A DNA stretch of 64,000 nucleotides from Trueperaceae bacterium (GTDB taxonomy: Bacteria > Deinococcota > Deinococci > Deinococcales > Trueperaceae), in NCBI GenBank assembly GCA_036381595.1, contig DASVCN010000040.1:62001-126000 (forward strand). The letters run 5' to 3'. How positions within the stretch are numbered: position 1 is the stretch's first letter; each line of letters opens with the position of its first letter. A model generated the notes under the pieces. The model searched no databases and had not been told where the DNA came from. It saw nothing but the letters and a program-made list of their open reading frames with translations. This document shows, piece after piece, positions 19,584 to 28,189 of the stretch. Both the position numbers and the translations under genes were made by a program.

Positions 19584-19817
19584 ATGCCGTACAAGAAGAT
19601 TTCCGACCTGCCGGAGAGCGTTCGCGACAATGTGCCCAAGCATGCCCAGGAGATCTATAAGGAAGCGTTCAACAGCGCCTGGGATCAGTACGACGAGCCG
19701 GAGGAGCGACGCGGAGATGCTTCACGTGAGGAGACGGCCCACAAGGTCGCCTGGGCAGCGGTGAAACGCGAGTACGAGAAGAACGAGGACGGCCGCTGGG
19801 TAGAGAAGAAGGAGTAG
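19584..19817 (+). CDS. chaB: ChaB family protein
   Basis: A 77-residue protein of the ChaB family, named as a putative regulator of the ChaA cation exchanger in E. coli. Family features: PYKKISDLPESVRDNVPKHA at the N-terminus, YKEAFNSAWDQY in the middle and AHKVAWAAVKREYEK near the end. The ATG at 19584 has AGGGGGGAG six bases upstream, which rules out the longer frame from 19467. No ChaA-type exchanger is nearby. Homologues are often linked to stress responses; that is not shown here. Confidence 0.88.
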   Translation: MPYKKISDLPESVRDNVPKHAQEIYKEAFNSAWDQYDEPEERRGDASREETAHKVAWAAVKREYEKNEDGRWVEKKE

Positions 19818-19964
19818 CCGCATCGACAGGACGGCGAGTTGAGTCCCGTGATCGCACGGAAGGTGTTCATGCGGCACTTCGAGGAGAATGGCCTCACCAA
19901 GGCCCGCAACCTCCACCTGGTCTGAACCTCGGTCAGCTTCGGCCCCGCCGTCCCATGGGGCACG

Positions 19965-19992
19965 AAAAGGCCCGAGACGGCGCTGTCCCGGG
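19965..19992 (-). terminator. Rho-independent-like terminator
   Basis: Stem CCCGAGAC (19971-19978) pairs with GTCCCGGG (19985-19992), with one mismatch. On the minus strand it is followed by CCTTTTCG, which fits termination of the 84-aa gene that ends at 20027. On the plus strand GTTGTTT follows it, so it could act both ways. Confidence 0.5.
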
Positions 19993-20026
19993 CAGTTGTT
20001 TCGACTTTCCGGACGTGAGCCCGGGT

Positions 20027-20281
20027 CTACCCTTTCGTCCGTTCCTTGCGCCCCTCTTCGGCTTCCTCCTCCTCGTCCTCGTACTGGTGACCCTCACGGC
20101 TGAAGAACTTGTCCTCCTCGTGGATCATGTCGGAGGTCCACTGATCGTCGGGATGATCGTCGTAACCGTCGGTCGGGTCGAAATCCTGTCCCCGGTCGTA
20201 CGAGCCGTGCCGATCCTTCGGGTTCTCGGGCGTGTTGTACTGCTTCTTGGGGTCCGCGTTCTTGAAGTTCGTATCGGGCAT
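20027..20281 (-). CDS. Small hydrophilic acidic protein of unknown function
   Basis: An 84-residue protein with no hydrophobic segment. Asp, Glu, Lys and Gly dominate, and the C-terminus has a run of Glu followed by Lys/Arg. The ATG at 20281 (MPDTNFKNADPKKQYN) has GGGGGG five bases upstream and is preferred to the frame's first ATG at 20338. The composition suggests an intrinsically disordered, possibly stress-related hydrophilin-like protein, but this is inference. It lies between chaB and the transaldolase gene. Confidence 0.55.
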   Translation of the reverse strand: MPDTNFKNADPKKQYNTPENPKDRHGSYDRGQDFDPTDGYDDHPDDQWTSDMIHEEDKFFSREGHQYEDEEEEAEEGRKERTKG

Positions 20282-20392
20282 ACTGCCCCCCTTCGACGAC
20301 AGTTTCGGCCCCCCGATCGGCCCGGGACTGTACACCAACCCATGGTCCTCGGAGGTCCGTCGTGATGCCCGCCGGCTCCGTCCTGTACTAGT

Positions 20393-21511
20393 TCAGGCGG
20401 GCGCGCCGGCCGCCTCCGCCAGCGTCTTCATCAGCGAGTCGTACGGCTTGACGAACTTCTCGACGCCCTCACGCTCGAGCCTCGCGGTAACGTCGTCGAT
20501 GTCGATGCCCAGGCCGGCGAGGGTCTGCATCTGTTCCTCCGCCTCTTCCATCCCCTGCTCGATCCGGTCGGCGGGCTCGCCGTGATCTCGGTACGCATCG
20601 AGCGTCTCCATCGGCATGGTGTTGACGGTGTCGGGGCCTATGAGCGGTTCGACATACATCGTGTCCGCGTAGGCTGGGTTCTTCGTGCTGGTCGATGCCC
20701 ACAACACCCGCTGCGTCCTGGCGCCCTCGCCGGCCAGCCGCTCCCAGCGTTCGCCCGAGAAGATCTCCCGGTACGCCCGGTAGGCGAGCTTGGCGTTGGC
20801 GACTGCTATCTTCCCCTGGAGGGCCGCCGCTCTGGCGCCCCGCTCGCCACCTTCGGCTGCGATCTCCTGAAGCACCGGGTCGACCATCACGTCTATCCGG
20901 CTCAGGAAGAAGGAGGCCACCGATGCCACCTGTTGGATCGGCTCGCCGGCAGCGAGGCGATCCTCGAGTCCCGCGATGTATTCGAGTGCCACCTGCCGGT
21001 AGCGGTCGATGCCGAAGAGGAGGGTCACGTTGACGTTTATCCCCTCGGCTGTGAGCTTGCGGATCGCCGGCAGGCCGGCCTCGGTGCCGGGGACCTTGAT
21101 GAACACGTTCGGTCGGGTGAGTTCGTGCCACAGGTGGCGCGCCTCGGCGATAGTTCCTTCGGTGTCGGACGCCAGGTGCGGATTCACCTCCAGCGAGACG
21201 AAGCCGTAACGACCGTCACTCTCGTCGTAGACGGGACGCAGCAGGTCGGCGGCCGCCTGGATGTCGGCGATCACCAACTCCTCGTAGACCTCTTCGACGC
21301 TCTGGCCCTCGCGTCTGAGCTGTTCGATGGTCTCGTCGTAGTCGTCGCTCTGGCTGATGGCCTTCTCGAAGATGGCGGGATTCGAGGTGACGCCCCGCAG
21401 GCCGTCGCGTTCGATGAGCGTCTTCAACGTACCGTCGGTGAGCATGCTGCGGCGTATCTCGTCCAGGTAGACGCTCTGCCCGAACTCCTGTAGTTTCTTC
21501 AGTCTGTTCAT
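20393..21511 (-). CDS. tal: Transaldolase
   Basis: Transfers dihydroxyacetone units between sugar phosphates in the non-oxidative pentose phosphate pathway. It is 372 aa, matching the longer Tal family of Actinobacteria and cyanobacteria rather than the 220-aa or 316-aa types. Substrate and catalytic motifs: GVTSNPAIFEKA near residue 40, the Schiff-base Lys at 139 in NVFIKVPGTEAG, and NVTLLFGIDRYRQV. GGGAGG precedes the ATG at 21511 on the minus strand. It could be transcribed with the Rieske gene upstream, 95 bases away. Confidence 0.94.
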   Translation of the reverse strand: MNRLKKLQEFGQSVYLDEIRRSMLTDGTLKTLIERDGLRGVTSNPAIFEKAISQSDDYDETIEQLRREGQSVEEVYEELVIADIQAAADLLRPVYDESDGRYGFVSLEVNPHLASDTEGTIAEARHLWHELTRPNVFIKVPGTEAGLPAIRKLTAEGINVNVTLLFGIDRYRQVALEYIAGLEDRLAAGEPIQQVASVASFFLSRIDVMVDPVLQEIAAEGGERGARAAALQGKIAVANAKLAYRAYREIFSGERWERLAGEGARTQRVLWASTSTKNPAYADTMYVEPLIGPDTVNTMPMETLDAYRDHGEPADRIEQGMEEAEEQMQTLAGLGIDIDDVTARLEREGVEKFVKPYDSLMKTLAEAAGAPA

Positions 21512-21554
21512 CTCTCGCCTCCCGAGTAGGCTTCGCTGCTCGCTTCAGGATATG

Positions 21555-21575
21555 CGCCCGACCGCCGTTCGGGCG
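21555..21575 (-). terminator. Possible terminator after the Rieske gene
   Basis: Perfect 7-bp stem CGCCCGA (21555-21561) with TCGGGCG (21569-21575) and a 7-base loop, between the Rieske stop and the transaldolase start. There is no T-run on either strand, so it may only stabilise or partly end transcripts. Confidence 0.3.
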
Positions 21576-21606
21576 TGGGGCCGCTTACCGGGCGTTGATC
21601 GTTCGT

Positions 21607-22227
21607 TCAGCCACCGGCCACTTCGATGCCGACCGCCATGACCGTGCCCCCTGAGTTCCGGAGTTGGACGCGCGGTAGGGGTTGGGTGGCAGGCCCGCTC
21701 ACCGCCTCTCCGCCCGCAAGGGGTGAGAAGACGCTCAGGTGGCAGGGGCAGACGAGCTCGGGGGTGTCGGTGCGGTAGTTGAACCCGAAGGCGATCGCCT
21801 CGGTGTCCCTGTTGAGCGAAACGATGCACCCCTGGTGCGTGCACACGCGGCTGAAGCCGGCGAGGTGGACGCCATCCGCGCTCAGGCCGCCCGCCACCGG
21901 TTCGGGCAGTCTCATCGCTATAGCGGGCTTGCCGTGGAGGTCGAAACGGACCGCATCCCAGGTCGACTCGAAGGCTGTGAGCGGAGCCACCGCCACGGGC
22001 TCGATCGCTTCGAACCGCGGGTTTTCCGCTGCCGGTCGTTTGCCCAGCAACACGCGGCTGCCTTCGTAGAGGGCGTACCCGGCCCCAGCGACGGCCGCTA
22101 CCACGGGAAGGCGCCAGAGCCACACGACGAATCTGCGTCGCTCGGGGTCGTGGGCACGCTTCTCGTCACTGCGGTCGGGCCGCTCGGTGCCAGGCCGGTC
22201 ATCGGCGTCCGGCGGTTGCTCGTTCAC
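21607..22227 (-). CDS. Rieske [2Fe-2S] protein (QcrA/PetC-like)
   Basis: A 206-residue membrane-anchored electron carrier, probably the Rieske subunit of a cytochrome bc-type complex. An Arg-rich cytoplasmic N-terminus leads into one membrane helix (about 33-52). The cluster ligands are in CTHQGC (C129, H131, C134) and CPCHLSVF (C160, C162, H163), including the extra disulfide cysteines of true Rieske proteins. It starts with GTG at 22227, only 43 bases after the CcmI-cytochrome gene, so it appears to be the tail of the ccm transcript. No cytochrome b gene is present in the window. Confidence 0.9.
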   Translation of the reverse strand: MNEQPPDADDRPGTERPDRSDEKRAHDPERRRFVVWLWRLPVVAAVAGAGYALYEGSRVLLGKRPAAENPRFEAIEPVAVAPLTAFESTWDAVRFDLHGKPAIAMRLPEPVAGGLSADGVHLAGFSRVCTHQGCIVSLNRDTEAIAFGFNYRTDTPELVCPCHLSVFSPLAGGEAVSGPATQPLPRVQLRNSGGTVMAVGIEVAGG

Positions 22228-22270
22228 GCTGAGCCCACGGTACCGCTTGGCGTCCGGCGGAGCGCGTGAG

Positions 22271-23773
22271 TCACTCCCCCGTCTGGCTCAGCGTCTCGGT
22301 CACGTACCTCACGACCGCCTCGAGTTCGGCGTCCGACAACAGGGCTCCGAAGGCGGGCATCATCCCGCGACCGAACTCGACTGCGCTGCGAACGTTGCGC
22401 TCGTCGGCCGCGCGGCCGCTGCCAGCCAGCCTCGGTCCGGCTCCGCCCTCGCCGGAGTGCCCGTGGCAACCCGCGCAGTTGCGAGCGAATACCGTCGCTC
22501 CGTCGGCCTCTCCCGGCTCCTCTGCTACCGGCGTCACCCCGGAGAGCCGGGCGCGCGCGTCCTCGATGAGTGACGGCACCCTCCCTGCCTGCTCCTCGCC
22601 TACCAGGGCGATGTGCCGCTCCCAGGCGCTTATGGCTTCCTCGTAGCGTTGAGCGCTGAAGTAGGCGTTGCCGAGGAAGAGCAGCGTCTGGGCACCGACC
22701 TCATCGCTGCGGGCGGCCCGCTCCATCAGCAGGATGGCATCCTCGGTGCGGCCGCTGAGGAACATCAGCTGTCCGGTGCGACCCAGTGCCGTCGGGTCGT
22801 TCGGGTCGTGCTGGGTGAGCACCTGGAAGTACGCCTCGACCGCACGCTGCCGCTCACCGGCCTGCCACAGCGCGTCGGCGAGCGCCAGAAGGTTCTCCTC
22901 GCTCGGGTTCTCCTGCACGCGTTCTGCCAACGGGGCGAGACGGTCGACCAGCTCGAGTCGAGCCGTTACCTGCGGGTCGGCGGCGCCACCCGGTGTCTCG
23001 AGGAACGCCTGCCACGCCTCCTTCGCCGCCTCGAACTCGCCGCGGGCGAAGTGGATCTCGCCGATGGCGTAGAGGGTGTCCAGGTCGTCCGGCGCCAGCT
23101 CCCGGGCCTCCTGGAGGTAGGCGAGGGCGGCGTCGAGGTCGCGCTGCAGGTTCAGGTAGCCGAGCCGCCGGTAGGCGAGCGGCGAGCGAGCGTTCGCCTC
23201 ATCGATCGCTCTCAGGTAGGTCTCTTCTGCCCCTGCCGCGTCGCCCAGCTCCCAGTAGCCGTCGGCCAGCGCCAGGAGGTTCTCCGCGCTCGGTTCGCGT
23301 TGGGCGGCCCGGCGAAGCTCACGGAGTTGCCGTCCGGCGTCCAGGTCGCCCTCGAAGAAGGCGGTCACGCTCGCATCGCCTACCCTGGGCAGCACGTAAG
23401 CGCCGAGGCTCGTGGCGATGAGCACGGTGACGGCCAGGAGGGCAAGGGCCCCGTAAGGGGGGCGCCGGCGCTTCCTGCGAGCGGCCCGGCGTACCGGTTC
23501 CTTCGCCGCTCGTTCATCGAGCGCCCGAAGCACCTTGGCTGCCTTCGCCTCGTAGCGTGCCCTGAGCTGCTCGCGACGCTCGGCCGAGAGGTCCTCGCGC
23601 AGGTCGAGTTCCTTGATCGCTCGGAAGAGGGCCGCTTTCTCCTCCTCGAGATCGCTGGTGACCGGGTCGCGTTCGGGGGGCAAAGGGTCGGCGCCGCGAG
23701 GGAGGACCAACGGGAGCGCGACGTAGGCGAACAGGGCTATTGCCAGGAGGGCTATCAACAGGGTGGTCAGCAT
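22271..23773 (-). CDS. ccmI: CcmI-like TPR protein fused to a C-terminal cytochrome c domain
   Basis: A 500-residue protein at the end of the ccm operon. An N-terminal membrane helix is followed by a charged helical segment like CcmI (EEEKAALFRAIKELDLRED), then a second membrane helix near residue 110 and several TPR repeats. CcmI holds apocytochrome tails for heme attachment. After the TPRs comes a full class I cytochrome c: CAGCH at 433-437 and a Met ligand in GRGMMPAFG (471 or 472). That fusion is not part of ordinary CcmI. AGGGA precedes the ATG at 23773. Known CcmI proteins have no heme domain, so this one could itself be a ccm client. Confidence 0.85.
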   Translation of the reverse strand: MLTTLLIALLAIALFAYVALPLVLPRGADPLPPERDPVTSDLEEEKAALFRAIKELDLREDLSAERREQLRARYEAKAAKVLRALDERAAKEPVRRAARRKRRRPPYGALALLAVTVLIATSLGAYVLPRVGDASVTAFFEGDLDAGRQLRELRRAAQREPSAENLLALADGYWELGDAAGAEETYLRAIDEANARSPLAYRRLGYLNLQRDLDAALAYLQEARELAPDDLDTLYAIGEIHFARGEFEAAKEAWQAFLETPGGAADPQVTARLELVDRLAPLAERVQENPSEENLLALADALWQAGERQRAVEAYFQVLTQHDPNDPTALGRTGQLMFLSGRTEDAILLMERAARSDEVGAQTLLFLGNAYFSAQRYEEAISAWERHIALVGEEQAGRVPSLIEDARARLSGVTPVAEEPGEADGATVFARNCAGCHGHSGEGGAGPRLAGSGRAADERNVRSAVEFGRGMMPAFGALLSDAELEAVVRYVTETLSQTGE

Positions 23774-23788
23774 CGGATATCCCTAGGG

Positions 23789-24235
23789 CTAGTTTCCGTC
23801 CGCCATCGCCTCTCGCACCCGCTGCAGGTCGTCTTCGTCGACCTCGATGGGCTCGCGGCTGGCGAGTGTCCAGCGTCGCACGAAGTAGATGAGGGCGAGC
23901 AGCCCGGCGAACCCGGCGACGAGGGGCAGGAGCCAAACCAGCAGGTGGAGGCCACGCTTCGGCGGTTCGAGGAGGATCCAGTCGCCGTAGCGTTCCTGGA
24001 AGTAGCCGAGTATCTCCGCTTCGCTGCGGCCCTGGTCGATCTGCTCCTGGATCTCCTGTCGCATACGGAGCGAGATCGGGGAGTTCGACTCGGCCACCGA
24101 TTCTGAGACGCAGACGGGGCAGCGCAACTGCCCGGCGATCTCGAACACCCGAGGATCGAGTTCTGCGGCCGGCGCTTGAGCGACGGCCAGAGAAAGCAGG
24201 GTGAGGAGGAGGACCGGGAGGCGGCGGAGGATCAC
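23789..24235 (-). CDS. ccmH: Cytochrome c maturation protein CcmH
   Basis: Membrane thiol oxidoreductase that reduces or holds the CxxCH motif of apocytochrome c. It is 148 aa. A signal peptide or N-terminal helix ends near AVAQ. The family motif LRCPVC has cysteines at 39 and 42, followed by SESVAESNSPISLRMR as in other CcmH. A C-terminal membrane helix lies at about 102-122. It starts with GTG inside the ccmG stop (GTGA overlap), giving tight coupling. Confidence 0.93.
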   Translation of the reverse strand: MILRRLPVLLLTLLSLAVAQAPAAELDPRVFEIAGQLRCPVCVSESVAESNSPISLRMRQEIQEQIDQGRSEAEILGYFQERYGDWILLEPPKRGLHLLVWLLPLVAGFAGLLALIYFVRRWTLASREPIEVDEDDLQRVREAMADGN

Positions 24236-24813
24236 TGCAACAGCTCTCCGATCCGCTCCTCCAGCACCGCCTGAGTGACGATGCCCGTGTGCTTGTAGGC
24301 GAGAGTGCCGTCCTCACGTATGAAGAACGTCTCGGGCACGCCGAAGAGTCCCCAGTCGATGCTCACCTGGGAGGTGTCGTCGATGACGTTGGGGAAGGTG
24401 AGCCCGAACTCGCTGATGAACTGGCGCCCGCCCTGCTCGTTACGCTCCTGGGTCTGCACGCCCAGGATCGTTACCTCCTCGCCGTACTCCTGCCAGGCCG
24501 CCTGCAGAACCGGCGCCTCCTCGCGGCAGGGGAGGCACCAGGTGGCCCAGAAGTTCACCACCATCGGCTTCTCGAGCTGCCCCGCGTCGAACTCGAAGAT
24601 CCTGCCGTACTCCGGCCAGTAGGGCGTGTGCAGCGCCAGCTGGAAGTCGGGCATCGGCTCACCCAGTCGCGCCGATTCGATGTCGCGGTCGGGTTGGCCC
24701 CTCAGCAGGCCGAACAGGAACAGGGCCCCGAGGGCCGCAACGATGACAGCGACGATGAGGACGCGCCTGAGCCCGGCCCGCGCGGGGGGTTCGCTCAGGT
24801 AGTCGTCGTTCAT
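24232..24813 (-). CDS. ccmG: Thiol:disulfide interchange protein CcmG/DsbE
   Basis: Membrane-anchored periplasmic thioredoxin that feeds reductant to CcmH and apocytochrome c. It is 193 aa from the ATG at 24813, which overlaps the ccmF stop (ATGA). One membrane helix (about 16-37) precedes a thioredoxin domain with active site WCLPC (C93, C96), the insert WQEYGEEVTILGVQTQER and the cis-Pro loop GVPETFFI typical of CcmG/ResA. The large open frame continuing upstream is antisense noise inside ccmF. Confidence 0.93.
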   Translation of the reverse strand: MNDDYLSEPPARAGLRRVLIVAVIVAALGALFLFGLLRGQPDRDIESARLGEPMPDFQLALHTPYWPEYGRIFEFDAGQLEKPMVVNFWATWCLPCREEAPVLQAAWQEYGEEVTILGVQTQERNEQGGRQFISEFGLTFPNVIDDTSQVSIDWGLFGVPETFFIREDGTLAYKHTGIVTQAVLEERIGELLQ

Positions 24814-26816
24814 GCTCTCACCGTTCCATCGTTCGTAGTCCTGCGCCTGACCCGCTGGCGTCCAGGCAGCAGGGACCAGATCGTCCCGAAGACCAGGACC
24901 AGTCCGCCTATCCAGATCCACGCCACCAACGGGCTCTGAACCACCCTGAGCACGACGGACTGCCGCCCCTCGCTGACGTCGCCGGCGATCGACAGATAGA
25001 GGTCGTGCCAGGGCGTGTAGTAGACCCCGGGGGTTGGGGCGCTCTGCTGGTTCGCGCCGAAGACGTTGATGCGTGGCCGCAGCGTAGCCAGCTTGTCGCC
25101 ATTTCTGTACACCTCGACGACCGCGCCGGTGCTCAGGCGCCCCTGGGTCTGACTGCGGAACGAGTCGGTGGCCACCAGGGTGTAGCCCCGGAAGGCAACG
25201 GGCTCGCCGAACTGGAAGCGCATCTGACGGTCTATCCGGTAGGCCGAGGCGCCCATGACTCCCAGGGCGATGACGATGATCGCTAAGTGGACGATCATCG
25301 AGCCGAAGCGGCGACGGCTTTCGAACGCGTACTGACGGAAGACGCTGAGAGCGCTGCGGTCGGAGAGTCGCAGCCGTGGAGCCAGGGCGCCGTGAAGCAG
25401 GAGTGCCAGGCTCACGAGGTTCCAGCCGGCCACCACCACGGTCAGGAGCGGGTAGACGAGTCGCATGCCCAGGATGAAGGCGATCAACCCGGCGGCGAGG
25501 GCGCCGCCCGCCAGCCAGGCGAGGTTGCGCCGGAGCGACTGCTCCTCGGCCTTGCGCCACGGTAAGAGCGGGCCGATGCCCATGAGCAGGAAGATGATCA
25601 GCCACACCGGGACGCTAACCTGGTCGAAGAAGGGCGCGCCAACGGTGACCTTGTCGCCCGTCAACGCCTCCACGATGAGCGGGAAGATGGTGCCGAGCAG
25701 CACCGCGAAGGCGATGGCCAGGAAGAGGATGTTACCCAGCAGGATGGCGCCTTCGCGGCTCACCGGGTCGTCGAGTTCGGCCCGGTCCCGCACCTGGTCC
25801 CACCTTAGCGCCACCAAACTGAAGGAGAACAGCACCACCAGCAGGAAGAAGCCGAGGAACAGCGGTCCTACCGGTCCGTTGCCGAAGGCGTGGACCGACG
25901 AGATCACGCCGGAGCGGGTGAGGAAGGTGCCGAGGATCGTGAGCGCGAAAGTGAGCGTCACCAGAAGCAGGTTCCAGCCCTTGAGCATGCGCCGGCGCTC
26001 CTGCACCTGAACGCTGTGGATGAAGGCGGTGGCGGTGAGCCAGGGAAGGAAGGAGACGTTCTCGACCGGGTCCCAGGCCCAGAAGCCGCCCCAACCCAGC
26101 ACCTCGTAGCTCCACCAGCCCCCGGCGACTATCGCCGCGGAGAGGAACCCCCAGCCGGTGAGGGTCCAGCGGCGGGTCTGGGTCATCCAGGTGACGCCTG
26201 GCTGGCGGGTGATCAGCGCGGCCATGGCGTAGGCGAACGGCACCGTGAGGCCAACGAAGCCCAGGTACATGAGCACCGGGTGCACCGCCATCATCCAGTG
26301 GTTCTGGAGCAGCGGATTGGGCCCGGGTCCGTCGAGCGGCGGGTCGACCAGCAGCCGGAAGGGGCTGGCGGCGAGCGCGGTGACGCCGATGAAGAAGACC
26401 TGCACGCCCTGCATCACCGCCAGGGCCCAGGGGCGGAGGATGGTGTTGGGAGCGGTCACCGCCAGCGCAGCCGTGTAGGCCGAGAGGAGCCAGCCCCACA
26501 GCAGGATCGATCCCTCCAGTGCGGCCCACATCGTTACGAACTTCACCCAGGTGGGCGAGGCGATGCGGGAGTGCTGCGCGACGTAGGAGACGCTGAAGTC
26601 GTCGGTCAGCAGGGCGACCTCCATGACGAAGATCGCCGCCGTCATCGCCAGGAAGACGGCTACTGCGGCGAGCCGCGCGGAAGTCTGCAGGCGGGCGTCG
26701 CGCCGTGCGGCCCCGATGACGCCGGTGACCAGGGCGTAGACGGCCAGGGCGAGCGCCAGGAAGACGCAGGAGCCGCCCAGCACCGCCAGGCTCAATCCGC
26801 CCCCGGTCAGACTCAT
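24810..26816 (-). CDS. ccmF: Heme lyase subunit CcmF
   Basis: Large polytopic membrane protein that, with CcmH and CcmI, attaches heme to apocytochrome c. It is 668 aa with about 14-15 hydrophobic helices. The tryptophan-rich WWD domain is at GWGGFWAWDPVENVSFLPWL, and conserved His residues for heme lie in MAVHPVLMYLGF and the later transmembrane loops. A soluble domain at the C-terminus (ATDSFRSQTQGRL to YTPWHDLYLSIAGD) is also characteristic. It starts 22 bases after ccmE. Confidence 0.95.
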   Translation of the reverse strand: MSLTGGGLSLAVLGGSCVFLALALAVYALVTGVIGAARRDARLQTSARLAAVAVFLAMTAAIFVMEVALLTDDFSVSYVAQHSRIASPTWVKFVTMWAALEGSILLWGWLLSAYTAALAVTAPNTILRPWALAVMQGVQVFFIGVTALAASPFRLLVDPPLDGPGPNPLLQNHWMMAVHPVLMYLGFVGLTVPFAYAMAALITRQPGVTWMTQTRRWTLTGWGFLSAAIVAGGWWSYEVLGWGGFWAWDPVENVSFLPWLTATAFIHSVQVQERRRMLKGWNLLLVTLTFALTILGTFLTRSGVISSVHAFGNGPVGPLFLGFFLLVVLFSFSLVALRWDQVRDRAELDDPVSREGAILLGNILFLAIAFAVLLGTIFPLIVEALTGDKVTVGAPFFDQVSVPVWLIIFLLMGIGPLLPWRKAEEQSLRRNLAWLAGGALAAGLIAFILGMRLVYPLLTVVVAGWNLVSLALLLHGALAPRLRLSDRSALSVFRQYAFESRRRFGSMIVHLAIIVIALGVMGASAYRIDRQMRFQFGEPVAFRGYTLVATDSFRSQTQGRLSTGAVVEVYRNGDKLATLRPRINVFGANQQSAPTPGVYYTPWHDLYLSIAGDVSEGRQSVVLRVVQSPLVAWIWIGGLVLVFGTIWSLLPGRQRVRRRTTNDGTVRA

Positions 26817-26838
26817 CGCCGCGTCGCCCCGGCCGCGA

Positions 26839-27267
26839 TCATTGCAGAGACTCCTTGAGCGCTTCCACGTTCACCGGTTCGCCCGGTTCGGGCGCCTGGT
26901 ACACCTCGCTGTGCTTGACCAGCAGGTTGTCGCTCACGAATACGCCGTCCTCGAAGTGTCCCTCGACCACCACGCCGGTGTTCTCCTGGAACAGTTCGGG
27001 AGGGGCCCCGAAGTGCCGAACCGGGTAGGTGACGACGCTGTCGGTGACGTGGAAGGTTAGTCTCAGGTCTTCGGTGTCGAAATCCACGCTTCCTGCCTCG
27101 ACGATGCCGCCCAGCCGCAACCGCCTGTCGTCATACTGCTGCGGCGACTTGGCGTACTCGCTGGGCAGGATGAAGTAAACGAGCGAGGACGAGAGGGCTC
27201 GGTAGATGAGCATCCCGGCGAAGGCGAGGATCACCGCTGCCAACGCTATGTAGACGCCTCGCCTCAA
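26839..27267 (-). CDS. ccmE: Heme chaperone CcmE
   Basis: Periplasmic, membrane-anchored heme carrier, 142 aa. I place the start at the TTG at 27267, which overlaps the ccmD stop (TTGA) and has GGAGG 7 bases upstream; the longer frame reads through ccmD out of frame. A membrane helix (about 5-25) precedes the OB-fold domain (LRLGGIVEAGSV, VVVEGHFEDGVFVSDNLLVKH). His119 in VKHSEVY matches the residue that binds heme covalently, with Tyr123 in the place of the conserved Tyr. The usual HDENY motif is altered to HSEVY. Confidence 0.9.
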   Translation of the reverse strand: MRRGVYIALAAVILAFAGMLIYRALSSSLVYFILPSEYAKSPQQYDDRRLRLGGIVEAGSVDFDTEDLRLTFHVTDSVVTYPVRHFGAPPELFQENTGVVVEGHFEDGVFVSDNLLVKHSEVYQAPEPGEPVNVEALKESLQ

Positions 27268-27386
27268 TCCTCGTCCTCCAGCCGCTTGGATCTGGAGCGC
27301 AGGTAGAGCAGGTAGCCGCCGTAGGCGATGACGAGTTCCAGCCAGGCGACGGCGATCCAGGTCCATTCGTTCAGGTCGTCAAACAT
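27264..27386 (-). CDS. ccmD: Cytochrome c maturation protein CcmD
   Basis: A 40-residue single-span protein in the normal ccmD slot between ccmC and ccmE. It begins MFDDLNEWTWIAVAWLELV, continues into a membrane helix with YGGYLLYLR, and ends in a charged tail (RSRSKRLEDED). CcmD helps release heme-loaded CcmE from the CcmABC complex. Its ATG at 27386 lies inside the 3' end of ccmC (8-base overlap), and its TGA overlaps the TTG of ccmE. Confidence 0.85.
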   Translation of the reverse strand: MFDDLNEWTWIAVAWLELVIAYGGYLLYLRSRSKRLEDED

Positions 27387-28101
27387 CGATCGCCTCCCGT
27401 GATCCGGTCACCCTCTCCCGGCGCTCTTCGATGCCGGCCTCGAGGCGGCCGAGCCTGGTTCGTTCGAGCGCCAACCACAGGTAGATGAGCCCTGCGACGA
27501 CGGCGTTGAAGATCAGGATCCGGAGGAAACTCGCTTCCATGGTGACACCACCCGGATCGAGGCTCTTGGCCGGGTGCAGCGTGCGGAACCACTCGGCTGC
27601 CATCCAGTTGAACGGCAGGCTCGCAAGGACCACGATGGCCACCACCGCGCTCACCCGGCCACGCCGTTCGCGGTCATCGACGAGTCCCCGGACCACGAAA
27701 TAGCCCACCAGCAGCGCGAAGAGCAGGGCGGTGAGTGTGAGCTTGGCGTCCCAGGTCCAGAAGGTGTTCAAGGTCGGCTTGCTGTAAGTCATCCCGCCGA
27801 CGATCGTGAGACCGGCGAAGAGCAGCGCCAGTTCGGCATGCGCCACCGCCCGCACGTCGTCCACCGGGCGCCCCCGCCACAGGTAGAGCATGCTGTAGAC
27901 CGCAGCTACGATCACCGCCAGGAAGCAGACCCAGGCTGCCGATACGTGGGCGTACATGATGCGGATGAGCTCACCCTGACCTACGTCGGGCGGGCTCACC
28001 ACGAGTCCCAGGTACGCCCCGACCGCGAAGAGGCCGATGGCGAGCAGGCCGAGCGCGTTGAGCCAGCCGGGCCGGTGGCGGGCTTGTGAGGTGTCGTTCA
28101 T
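27379..28101 (-). CDS. ccmC: Heme export/handling protein CcmC
   Basis: Membrane protein that presents heme to CcmE. It is 240 aa with six hydrophobic helices. A tryptophan-rich motif is present as NTFWTWDAKLT, flanked by His residues in IRIMYAHVSAAW and FRTLHPAKS that would ligate heme. GAGGAG sits 6 bases before the ATG at 28101. About 88 bases without an obvious gene separate it from ccmB. Confidence 0.94.
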   Translation of the reverse strand: MNDTSQARHRPGWLNALGLLAIGLFAVGAYLGLVVSPPDVGQGELIRIMYAHVSAAWVCFLAVIVAAVYSMLYLWRGRPVDDVRAVAHAELALLFAGLTIVGGMTYSKPTLNTFWTWDAKLTLTALLFALLVGYFVVRGLVDDRERRGRVSAVVAIVVLASLPFNWMAAEWFRTLHPAKSLDPGGVTMEASFLRILIFNAVVAGLIYLWLALERTRLGRLEAGIEERRERVTGSREAIDV

Positions 28102-28189
28102 CTACTGCTCCTCGGCATGATTGTCGGCGTCCCGTTGGTGCTTGCGTGACTCGCCGACGATGAGGCACTCGGAACCCGGCTATCCACCG

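Noticed and set aside
28102-28189. Possible small gene between ccmC and ccmB
   Set aside because: The gap is 88 bases, with no open frame carrying a ribosome site and no RNA-like structure.
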